A stretch of DNA of 64,000 nucleotides from Membranipora membranacea (lineage: Eukaryota > Bryozoa > Gymnolaemata > Cheilostomatida > Membraniporidae), in contig OU612068.1 of the NCBI GenBank assembly GCA_914767715.1, positions 23,252,001 through 23,316,000 of the forward strand. Reading direction: 5' to 3'. Made by a program: the position numbers and the translations under genes. Below the pieces are notes generated by a model. That model did no database searches, had not been told where the DNA came from, and saw only the letters and a list, made by a program, of their open reading frames with translations. Positions 41,501 through 61,600 of the stretch are shown here, piece by piece; positions within the stretch are counted from its first letter, which is position 1, and the number at the start of each line of letters is the position of its first letter.

Positions 41501-42859
41501 GACAGTTATATTGGATTTAGCAGACATTCTGACATGGTGAGAAAATTGAATCAGCAAAGGATATTGTAGTTTTATGAACAAGCAATAACAGTGGAACATA
41601 TAGTCAACGCTGTAACATGAATTATGAATTATTAAACTTCCATACAGGCTGGCTATGTTAGCGTGATCTATCATAAGTTCATGACGTACCAACACATGAA
41701 CACAAAGACACCGAATCATTGAATTCGCTTGCTGTGTCCGCTGGGAAAATCAAAAACACAAACAATATAGGATAAAATATAAATTGTCAGAGATTTCCGT
41801 ATTAGGCACCTAATTTGTATTGGGCAGGAAATGTTAATGCTGACAGCAGCTCCCAGTAGAGAAGGGAAATGATACCGGGCAGCTGTAAACTTTCAATACA
41901 TTTGGAAACCGTTAGATAGTGCGTGGTACTAAAAAACCCCACATATTCCCATACCTTCCCAGCACTTATACCCTCTCATATTATAGCTTTGGCATGGCTT
42001 GCACTCTGCAGGGAGTTTCAAAGAGCTGTTTGGTGCGGGTCGATAAAAAAAGAGCACCATCTTGGTTCGAGCTAAAGCGTGTGGAGTAAAGGATAATAAA
42101 AAGGGTGTGAAATAAAATTCAAATATGTTGATTAGAATTTTCACAAATCACAGCTTACCTTCACTTTGCTTTTCGTCGTCGCTGCTAGAGCTGCTCAGCT
42201 CATATCCATGTGTTTTATTAAAGTCATTAAAGAGGAACGAGTTCTTGTTGTATTTTGAGTTTTTACCTAAAAGTCAAATCCAAATAATATAAAGACCTCA
42301 GCTGTTGTGTTGTCATTTCACCATTATTTGCCAGATCATACCTCTGAAATAGCATGCTGTTTGTAAGGCTGTACGTCTGGTCATAGTTTTTTGACATGAC
42401 AGGACACAACATAGAAGCATTGACGTTCTCCCCTTAGATAATTATTAGGCATTGGATTACACAGGTTTCTTTTATTTAATCTATTTGAATTGATCATGTG
42501 GGATTATCAGCTAGGCCCAACTTACCGGTGTAGTATCCATAGTGTGAGAGATGCTTTCTCATAAAATCATCATATGGATTCTAAAATCAAGGATAGTTTG
42601 CTGGTGAAGAGACAAAGATGACATGAAGAAAGTGCTGACTTGTCTGAAGACAGAGAATAAACAGGATGTCGTTTTAATTTTTATGCGTAGAATTGGTGGT
42701 CAGTGTTTTTATGTTGATTCCACAGTCATGAGTAGGAAGTAGCACCCATCACATCAACTATTGGATCATAGTTCGAATCCTTACTCATTTGATAGAGAAA
42801 GTCGACTATGTACTTACACTTGCATAGTTACTTGTCTCACAGGCTTTGTAACTAGGCAT
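20574..42859 (-). CDS. AGBL2: cytosolic carboxypeptidase 2-like tubulin-processing enzyme (AGBL2/CCP2)
   Basis: Thirty exons in phase, 3930 bases, 1309 residues. Transcript order: 42818-42859, 42526-42580, 42159-42266, 40815-40873, 39601-39760, 38224-38306, 37785-37918, 37452-37584, 36428-36670, 35769-35909, 35170-35280, 34716-34885, 34156-34315, 33809-33910, 33448-33573, 32072-32235, 31752-31824, 31338-31406, 30971-31033, 30440-30610, 29645-29701, 28330-28401, 27632-27716, 26161-26246, 25839-25985, 25315-25390, 23476-23725, 21857-21968, 21038-21550, 20574-20738. The N-terminal [17 protein letters not shown], the beta-sandwich domain and the M14 zinc carboxypeptidase domain follow the family. 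Zinc ligands are in [10 protein letters not shown] (His, Glu) and [12 protein letters not shown] (His); [20 protein letters not shown] and the catalytic Glu of SFTMEATFCGS are present. The segment [12 protein letters not shown] matches vertebrate AGBL2. The enzyme trims C-terminal glutamates or tyrosine-type tails from tubulin in cilia. The tail of about 590 residues after exon 33448 is longer than in vertebrates and ends in charged, coiled-coil-like and Ser/Asn/Gln/Gly-rich sequence. The first exon ([14 protein letters not shown]) rests only on phase and splice-site fit. Confidence 0.92.
20935..20987. mobile_element. 53-bp palindromic mini-element (family 2, copy 1)
   Basis: Ends TAGCCTTGTCACGCG and CGCGTGACAAGGCTA are exact reverse complements around a spacer of about 23 bases. 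Flanking 9-mers GTATCAGTC (20926-20934) and GTATTAGTT (20988-20996) agree at 7 of 9 positions, which suggests a decayed target duplication. It lies in the last AGBL2 intron. A second copy is at 45832-45885. Confidence 0.7.
22217..22354 (+). other. possible orphan exon or gene fragment inside an AGBL2 intron
   Basis: A 45-codon open frame on the strand opposite AGBL2 with coding-like, charged composition ([19 protein letters not shown], then [18 protein letters not shown]). It ends beside a good donor (GGAA|GTATGT) and follows candidate AG acceptors, so it resembles an internal exon more than a complete gene. An AT-rich palindromic tract (TATATTATAATTATATATTA) immediately precedes it. I do not recognise the family. 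It could be a transposed gene fragment, an exon of a nested + strand gene, or chance. Confidence 0.2.
23190..23208. repeat. (GA)n microsatellite
   Basis: A short GA dinucleotide tract, followed by TAGAGGG, in an AGBL2 intron. Simple repeat with no other assignment. Confidence 0.8.
25497..25603. mobile_element. near-perfect hairpin element in an AGBL2 intron
   Basis: The left arm starts GTCTAGCGATGACATCACTG and the right arm ends CAGTGATGTCATCGCTAGAC. The arms are exact reverse complements over about 40 bases except for one extra GATT unit on the left, with a loop of about 20 AT-rich bases. The arms contain the palindrome-like TGACATCA. It is probably a foldback MITE that inserted recently, because the arms are hardly diverged. 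No clear target duplication was found. Confidence 0.65.
28706..28923. mobile_element. MITE of about 218 bp with inner palindrome (family 3)
   Basis: Outer ends CCATACCATGG...AATATTTTCG and their inverted counterpart CGATAATATTTTCATGGGTATGG frame the element. Further in, GGGAAGGGTGAGAGGTTCCCATTAG opposes AATGGGATCCCCTCACTCTCCC. The core has arms TTTGATCCAGTTTGCCTGCA and TGCAGGCAAACTGGAACAAA around TTGCTTCCCCTCACTGATC. The core motif recurs at 19688-19806 and 32447-32516. It lies in an AGBL2 intron and has no coding capacity. Confidence 0.6.
32447..32516. repeat. fragment of family-3 inverted-repeat element
   Basis: AAGTTTGATCCAGATTGCG and CATTCAGAGTTGCTCCCCCT match the left arm and centre of the element at 28706-28923. 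A short inverted end (GCATCAAAC) follows at about 32507-32515. It looks like a diverged or deleted copy. Confidence 0.45.
32764..32986. mobile_element. candidate MITE of about 223 bp with terminal inverted repeats
   Basis: The left end CACTAAGTTTCCATTCATC and the reverse complement of the right end (CACTAAGTTTCCATGCATC) differ at one position. An inner hairpin GATTCCCAACTG / CAGTTGGGAATC sits at about 32827-32854. It lies in the AGBL2 intron after the last peptidase-domain exon. No coding capacity and no certain target duplication. Confidence 0.6.
35494..35571. repeat. (ATCA)n microsatellite
   Basis: About 19 uninterrupted tetranucleotide units of AATC/ATCA in an AGBL2 intron. It is likely length-polymorphic. 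Confidence 0.95.
38543..38563. repeat. (AT)n microsatellite
   Basis: A short alternating TA tract in an AGBL2 intron next to CATATGTATAAGTACG. Simple repeat. Confidence 0.8.
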
Positions 42860-43966
42860 CTTCACTTGATTATAGAGATCATTAGCTCCTGTACATTATT
42901 TGGGCAAATCCTCGCACTGCTAGATGGAAGAGCTGAAGTTTAAAATCACATGTCCCAGTGGCTACATTCGTTCACTATAAAATTAAAAAAAAGGATGTAA
43001 TGTAATTATGTACATATAGATGTGACAGCTCGGAGATGAACGTTAGATGCATGATAAGAATATAAATATTAAACTTGAAGCTGGAATAAACTTCAGCCTC
43101 AAGTTCTTGCATACTTCAGCGTGACTTTTGAGGATAAAATTGGAGCCTTTATCCGATTGCTCCGACAACGAACTATGCAGCACTGTATTGAGAGGCCAAC
43201 GCTTAACAGACAAAAAATCTGGTGTAAGTCAATGGTTGCTTCATTACTGTGTTTAAGAACTATGCTGCAGAAGCCGTCAAAGAACAAAAATGAGCTAGAG
43301 AATTAGTACCCTATAAAGTAACTTAATAACATTCTCAGGGCATATCCCTGGCCAGACAGTGATTTTTTCATTGGAATCCTTACATAAAATTCGTTCAACC
43401 TACCTGGCTAGATGAACTATCTAATGGAGGGACAGACGATTGACTAGATCTATATACATGTAGTAGAAAGGAGTAATCCTTGGTAGTAGTTACTGTTAGA
43501 CTTCTAGATTTTTAATAAAAAAAAGTACTAGCTCCTAACTCTAATTATATAAGCTCTAACTAGAGTAACTCTCTTTTCAAAAGAGAGAAAGTCCCCCTCT
43601 TTGCTATAACATCATATTCAATATAAACATACAATGTAGTTCAGATGAACAACACATATACCTTTGATAATCATGGGTGTATGTCTTTACACAGAGGTTA
43701 TTTTTTGCAACAATTTTTAATAGCAAAAACTGCTGTCTCCTTCCAACACTTTAATCTTCACATGTGCACTTTGTTTACACTTTGGCTGGCAACTGGGTAG
43801 TGTGAAAATCTGCGAACAGACTAAAATATCTTATATGAGATCAATCAAAGATGTTTTGCCTGCAATATATAATTTTCAGTTAGCAACTGACCAATCATCT
43901 GTTACAAAAAATTTACTGCTCTCTAGTCCTTTTCCGGTTCAGTAATATCTAGAATAGATCTGAATC
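42860..43966. promoter_or_regulatory. shared divergent promoter region, AGBL2 and RPL39
   Basis: The start codons of AGBL2 (-) and RPL39 (+) are 1.1 kb apart on opposite strands, so the interval should carry both promoters. The sequence is AT-rich with no recognised TATA or ciliary X-box motif. Two short complementary open frames at about 43100-43306 show no recognisable protein. An imperfect palindrome AACTTGAAGCTG / CAGCCTCAAGTT lies at about 43073-43104. Confidence 0.4.
43927..43937 (+). promoter_or_regulatory. probable 5'TOP transcription start of RPL39
   Basis: The pyrimidine run TCCTTTTCCGG lies about 30-40 bases before the RPL39 ATG. Ribosomal protein mRNAs in animals usually start at a C inside such a tract, which places their translation under TOR/LARP1-type control. 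Position and composition fit, but the start site itself is inferred. Confidence 0.4.
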
Positions 43967-45380
43967 ATGGTAAGTGAAACTTTATCCATCGATATTACTT
44001 TAATCAGACCATGCATTATCTTATCATCATCTCAGGACCAATCTATCATATGTTATGATTCGCCTTTTTAATTTCAGGGGTCGCACAAATCCCTCAAAAT
44101 CAAGCTGCATCTGGCTAAAAAGATGAAACAAAACAGACCTATCCCACAGTGGACAAGGATGAAAACTGGCAACAAGATCAGGTAGGTGTTACATAATGTC
44201 CTGCTGTCAAGCCTATTTCATCACTGGATACCGATCCTGGATTATTTCGGATGATTTAGGAGGTTTTAAGTTAGGGATGCAACATACTAGAGTAGTTTAA
44301 TGCACTGGGACTGGTCTGATCATGTATGTACTGAACTTCAACTTCTAGTTTATGTAGTTTATAAATTACACATCAAGTACACTGATGTGCCACGCGATCT
44401 ATCTGGTTATATGGCCGACTGGATCCAGGTCAAGGTGTTCCATATAATTTCCCAGGCCCAGAGTATTCCTCGGCACGGTTTTAATCACCTAGACCTATGA
44501 TTTGGGATGAATTCACGACTCGTCTGGGGAAATCAACATTTACTTTGCAAGTTCATTACACTTCCTAACATCCCTCCATTCATTTAAGCATTCTACAGGC
44601 CCGGTAGGCTTGGAATATATGGGATAACCAGAGCAATAGGAAGTTAGTTTACTTGGGTAGTGAAAATGTCATTCAACCTAGTCATTTTTCTTCCGAACTT
44701 CTAGGCTTTTCGATATTCACAAAGTCTTACAAAAAATGGTCCAGCTTTAAGGAGTAAGAAAACTATTTGACCGAACATTGCAATGTCACACAACTGATGC
44801 AAAAAGCAGAGTATTGGTTGATTTTGTTCTGGGTTCTTATTTCATAGTTAGCCTAGCTTGTGGTAGCTAAGCCAGTATTTCATATAACATCATATGTTGT
44901 ACGTTTCAAGCTTTTGCAATTTGCAGTCACTCCCATTAAATATGTGAAAAGGGACTCCTTGGCAATGAAAGAAGTGGGGTACGAATATACCTACAACTAA
45001 TAAATAATTGGTCTTATGCTACATGTACTAGAAACTGACCAGATGCCTTACGATTCACTCATCAAATTTGTCAGCTATAAGTTGACACAATTGATACTAT
45101 TACATATTCTATCTTACTGTCTGCTAAATCATTTTGTTTCTACATATGCAGCAAAGTCTCAATTACTCAGAAAACAATAACCTGCGTTTGTGGTGCCATT
45201 GAAGTATTCAGTGAAGCTGAGAGATAAAACATAATCCCATATTGATAAATCATGGTTCATGACATTCAAATACATGTAGCTTCATTTTTGTGTAACTGTC
45301 CGATTCTATGATATCATTTGTCTTCTTGTAGATACAACGCCAAGAGAAGACACTGGAGGAGAACAAAACTCAAACTGTAA
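43967..45380 (+). CDS. RPL39: 60S ribosomal protein L39 (eL39)
   Basis: Three exons: 43967-43969 (only the ATG), 44078-44181 and 45332-45380, encoding 51 residues, the usual length of eL39. The sequence [19 protein letters not shown], then [16 protein letters not shown] and [11 protein letters not shown], follows the family from start to stop. eL39 lines the exit tunnel of the large ribosomal subunit. Splitting directly after the ATG is typical of animal ribosomal protein genes. A 5'TOP-like tract precedes it, and AATAAA follows 84 bases after the stop. Introns of such genes often host snoRNAs, but I could not identify one in the 1.15-kb second intron. Confidence 0.97.
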
Positions 45381-45463
45381 AGTCTTTTATCCACTGTACT
45401 TCAAAAAAATCTTTCACCTCAATTTTATTTATCTTGCTGGACACCTGTCTATCTGGTTATTGC

Positions 45464-45469
45464 AATAAA
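45464..45469 (+). terminator. polyadenylation signal of RPL39
   Basis: AATAAA, 84 bases after the RPL39 stop codon, which is the expected distance for a short ribosomal protein 3' UTR. The convergent protease gene ends about 200 bases further on. Confidence 0.7.
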
Positions 45470-45670
45470 GTCAATTAGCTGAAAGTCATACGAGTGATTT
45501 ATTTTATTGAAGAAAGCAGCAAACAAATATGTTTCTATGACTTCCTAGACTTGCGTTAGAAAAAAAGATGTGAACTTGGTTTATCTGGGCTTATCAGAAA
45601 TAATATATGATGGTAAAATATCGAATCAATCTACATATTTGTTCATTGAGGTGGAGATGTTAGTGCTATT

Positions 45671-56597
<10,927 letters not shown>

Positions 56598-58660
56598 CCT
56601 TCTCTGCAACAAACCGAGCAATAGAAATCACGGCACGGTCAGAATTAGGACGCAATCCTTTTACCACTCTCCCTATCTAAGCAGATATGATAAGCTTGGC
56701 AGTGGTTGGTATGTTAAGAAACTGTCGTATACGTACAAGATATAGATATGACATGAATTATATAGATAGAGAGATAGCAGATATTGCAATATTGACTTAA
56801 AGCTTAATTCGATTAGAATGAAGTAAATTCCAAACCCTTTTTGATAATGATTTATCAGGGTTGAGGATCCAGGTGCGTTTACAAGTAAATATTAGCATCA
56901 GATTGGATGTTCAAGAGCCGCCCTGCCTATCTATCAATACTAAACATCAGTAACGCGTATTAATAAAAGCTCCACCGTTTCATGTTCACAATTTGCATCC
57001 TGGGGACTACATTAAAATTATCTCGACCTGTCGTATTCCTTACCAATATGCAACTTATCCTGGTCCAAATTCATCTTCTATTTATCGTTCAACAAATCAA
57101 CTATTAGGAAGCTGCCAGACACTCAATAAAAACACTGAACGAGGCTTACGCATGTCTCTTAAACCTCTCGAAAATTTAACTCCATTTATTACTGATTCTC
57201 ATTGCAAGGATTTTATGAAAATTATATCAATTGATCAACTCACCTTACAACAGACTTTACAGGGATAGATAAAGTTTTTTCCGCGCCCTCAAAGTTTTAT
57301 TTTTCCGAAGTCGATAGTGTCCGTTGCTGCAGAATGACCCTTATTTTATTTGGTCGTTGTGCTGTGGTCTGCTATGATTCAGACTCCTCTAGCTTACTGA
57401 CACAGCAGGTAGTTATGAATCACTAAGTAGTTGGTTGACCAAAGCTGCAACATTGACAGCCACCACCATAAACATGACTTTATATGGTCACAACTGACTT
57501 TTGACCCTGTGAACTTGAGTATTCGTACTCAACACCCACTCGCCTCAAAGTTCCTATATAATAGGAATTTATTGTAAATTTGATTATTCGGACAGTGTCA
57601 TATTACCACAGAGTTAAAAGATTAGATTTTTGTTGGTATTGATTGTTTAAGTGATAACATAACATGATGCCATAAAGTTAATTTATCAAAACGGAAAACA
57701 TATTGCTGGTCTGCATTGCAAAACATCATAGTATATATTATAGTGATGAACAAATATATGTTGCAAAAGAGGGATATTTGTGAAGTTACAAACGATAATC
57801 ATACCCGCATACTTACTGAGTGTCGCTGACAGGACTCGGTATGCTCTGCAGGTAACATGGAGGTAGCTACCAGTATGCGTGTAAGCTCTCAGAGGCTTTT
57901 TGATCTATTTATTCATGACTAGCATCAACTGCTCGATGGATTGGTCGTAGGCCGTAGGCGGTTGTAACATTTCACAATGATTGACCAGATATGTGTCAAA
58001 ACGAAAGTACATTCAACCAGAAAGGCTGCTCTGAGCCTCTGAGCCCTCAAATACACCAGCTTTGAGTTTGGCCAAAAACAACTCGGCAACCGCCGTGGCA
58101 ATACTTTGATCATGGATTCTGCAAATTTTTTCGCAAGTGATTGTATTAATCAAAATCAGTATAATCATTATCACAACAGTAAAAAAAACCTGAGAATAAT
58201 AAAACAGGTATTGTACAAACAACAAATTAATAGCCAGCGAAACATCAACATATAATTGCAACATGGAAATAATAATCACATTAACATGGCAGTGATATTT
58301 GGCTGCTCACCTCCCCCCAGATTCTAAGTGTGCCAAACACAAATACCTTTGGAAGAGGACGTTATGATGGCCTGTATACAGAAAAACCAAAATCGCTTAA
58401 CATTAGCATTAGGAACATGCTTTAATTTGTGTTACAAAAGTTCACAATATCAAATAATTTATATGACACATCTTATGTTGTATCTTATATGGCTGATGAT
58501 AGCTGGATGCATATGCAGCACTTGGGCCCACATAGGCCAGCGAACTGATACTACAAGTCTTCAAGTCAAGAGATTCACTAGCAGAAGCGACCTGAAAGCC
58601 TACAGCCTCTCTTTTCGATAACCTTCTGTTCGGTCACTGCTAGATTTTGTAAACTCTCAT
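56598..58660. other. spacer between the protease start and the cyclase end
   Basis: About 2.1 kb holding the promoter of the protease gene (transcribed leftwards) and the 3' UTR of the cyclase gene. It includes the unassigned open frame at 56954-57268. Otherwise it is AT-rich, with no recognised RNA gene or element. Confidence 0.45.
56954..57268 (+). other. unassigned open reading frame without ATG start
   Basis: A 104-codon frame open from just after an upstream stop to TAG at 57266-57268, on the strand opposite the neighbouring genes. The translation has ordinary protein-like composition (PPFHVHNLHPGDYIKIISTC; YATYPGPNSSSIYRSTNQLL; RGLRMSLKPLENLTPF) but no ATG before residue 60. I do not recognise a family. 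It could be a remnant of a transposon or inserted gene, a terminal exon of an unseen + strand gene, or chance. Confidence 0.2.
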
Positions 58661-61600
58661 TCACAATATTGTACATGCTGTCGAACACATTTTATTATCA
58701 GCTGTGGAGACAACTTCCGCTTCATTTCTCCTCTGCTCTCCGTAACCAGGAATGGGTGGCTTGTTGAGAATTTCCTGCCCATTCTGGGTGCCGCTTATAT
58801 AGTTAAGAGGTTTTGCGGGAGATGGTTCTACAGTAGCTATTGGTGCAGTGTTGATATGATGTGGGTGTATATACGTAGGCGAGGAGTGGAGGGAGTTACC
58901 TCCTCCTGTATTTTTTGTGTAATAGCCAGCAGATGATTGAGAAGTGCTGGGCATGGCGTCAATGACTGCTGTTGATAGAGTAGATCCAGTGCCTGTGTAC
59001 TTGGTAGAGCTCGTGTCAGGAGGCGGAGACTTGTGTTTCTTTGACTGAGAACCTCGATCGCTTGGAGGGTCCGGTGCGACCACCCTCACCGATTTAAGAT
59101 GCGTTGATGAATTGGTTTTGTTAGACAGGTTCCTCTGTGTTCCGGCCTCTGATGCTATGATAGCGCTTCTCTGCTTTTGAAGATTAGCCTTCACCTCTTT
59201 ATCTTCGTTCAGGAAATATGTCTTCATTGGACCTTTTCCCTGAAAACACAATAATTTTATTAGTAGATATATACAAACGTATTTTTGTGTTCCAGTCTGA
59301 ACTGTTATTCCGTACAGTACTGGGATTGTAACAGTAACAGTACAGTAACAGTGACAGTTGTATTGGTTACCTTGACTTCAACAGTGCCTCTCTCTTCATA
59401 CGTATACTGGGGATAATCAAGCATGCACTCCCTGGCCCCGTCACTGATGTGGATCTTCATTGCCTGAAATCACAATACAAATACGGTGATATTAATTTCA
59501 AAATTGGTTTTAATTCTGCACCAGATCTAAGATATATTTTTACACAAGCTATCAGGTAGATCAAAGATGGTGAACTATTTTCTTGCATTACAAGGTGTTT
59601 CAAATGACTTTGATTGTAAGGAATCTAACCTGATATAAGTAATTAGCCTACACATTTAACAACTTTAACCTTTTAACCTTTTAACATATAAACTTAAATA
59701 TCAGTAAACACTATAAACTGTGTGTGGTGATCAGTGTTTGAGGGTCAGAGACAAATTAGTTGATATTTCCAAGTCATAACAATGTTGATTACCTCGGCTG
59801 TTGATTCCATTCTACTGGCTGTGTTTACTGCGTCACCAAAAAGACAGTATCTGGGCATCTTAAGTCCAACCACACCGGCCACCACAGTACCGCTATGGAT
59901 ACCTGAACAGTGAGAAACGACAGTGAATATTTAGGTCTTATTTGTATGTTATACCTACTAGAGATTTTCATTGAACTTGATACAATTACTTGTGTAAGGC
60001 ATATGAAATCGGTTAGGTTTTTTGTAGTTGCCTTACGTTTTGAGCTAGATTTAGGTATTTAAATTTCAGTTGTTTGAGCTTTTTCATCTGTATGACCCAT
60101 AAACGCAGAGTTTCTTAGTTTGAAATCTCATATGTCATGTATTTGATAACATAACCTAATATAGTACAGAACTTATCGAGAGAAAAAACAGATGCGATGA
60201 AAAGTTTCTACTCTTGAGATAACAAATTCAGTATTTCAATATAACCACAGCAAACAGTACGGGTTGTCCTCCCAGCACAAAATAGGGGACAACTGGCAAA
60301 ATTTCTCCATGAACATAAATATAAATACATATAAATACCTGTAATACAGATAAAATATTTGAGTATTCACTTGTTATGTTTATATAATATTCTCACCAAC
60401 TCTGAGTCTGAGGTGATCTTTGCCAGTTCTATCAGATGGGTCTTTGAGTGTCATCATTGCAGCAAGCATGGCAAACGCCATCTCAGCCACATATAAGGCA
60501 TGTTCATCACACTGTTGTGGCACTCCGCCAACTATCATATAAGCATCACCTATAGTTTCCACCTTAGAAGAAAGTTTAGAATGATTTGGCATCATGGTAA
60601 GATAAGATTTTTTTAAATTTGCATTTGCACTTGGTTCCTGTTAAGTTTTAACTGTGACATGATAATGAGATCGTTTGTCTGAGTTTATGGTGCATCGGCT
60701 CTGTTCGCAAAACAAAACAAAATCCTAAGAAAATTGATTAAACACTTACCTTATACAGCTGATGTTTTTCGATTAGAGTGTCGAAGGTGGTATACATTCC
60801 ATTCAGCATGTTAACTACTTGCATAGGAGATATGGCTGAGCAGATGTTAGTGAACCCGACAACATCACTGAACAAGATTGTACAGATGTCAAACACCTGC
60901 AATGGAGGTTACTGATTTTAGTCAAATACCAACACTCTATACGCAATTCTGTCATATCTCAATGATAATAGTGGCTAGTGCTAAAAGCATCTCCACCGAA
61001 CACCTTGTTAACCATATACAGAGTGAGAAAGAAAATGGTGGACAAAGCATGTTTTTCATGCAAAATTTTAGCTGCAATCCACCTACATTTGATCTTTGCA
61101 GTACATTATCTGCCATGTGATGGTGTGACAGTGTGACCAATTTATGATCTTTGGTTTTGTGCCTATTTGATATCACACATATGAGACATGATTCTCAGAT
61201 TACAATCCCAAAGTACTTGTGCCTTAGTGGCATCACACTTCTACATTCTCAAATTTGAATAACACCTTACTGCACAGTTATGGGGTTTAGTATGATGACA
61301 TTGGAAAAACTCCAATATTTGCTGTCATATTTGAGTGAAATATGATGCAATGAAAGTGTTGAATCTGTTTGCGAGGGGGATTATCATGTCTCTACAGCTT
61401 GTCAAGACAGCCTGAAGCTATATGGTGTTTAACTCGCTGCCTGCAATGAAAGTATTCCCCTTATATTTCTCGATGCTGTTGTTTATAACAAAACAACATC
61501 AGTCCTACCTACCTACAAGCCCACGATATTATAGATCTTGAAGATGTATTACCTCACATGTGCTGACGGATGGTTCCCCAGATCTCAATCTGTTAGCTAC

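Noticed and set aside
42755-42790. tRNA-like T-arm motif AGTTCGAATCC
   Set aside because: No matching acceptor, D-arm or anticodon stem upstream; chance match.
44182-45331. Intronic snoRNA in RPL39 intron 2
   Set aside because: Ribosomal protein introns often host snoRNAs, but I could not find a convincing C/D or H/ACA box set with a terminal stem.
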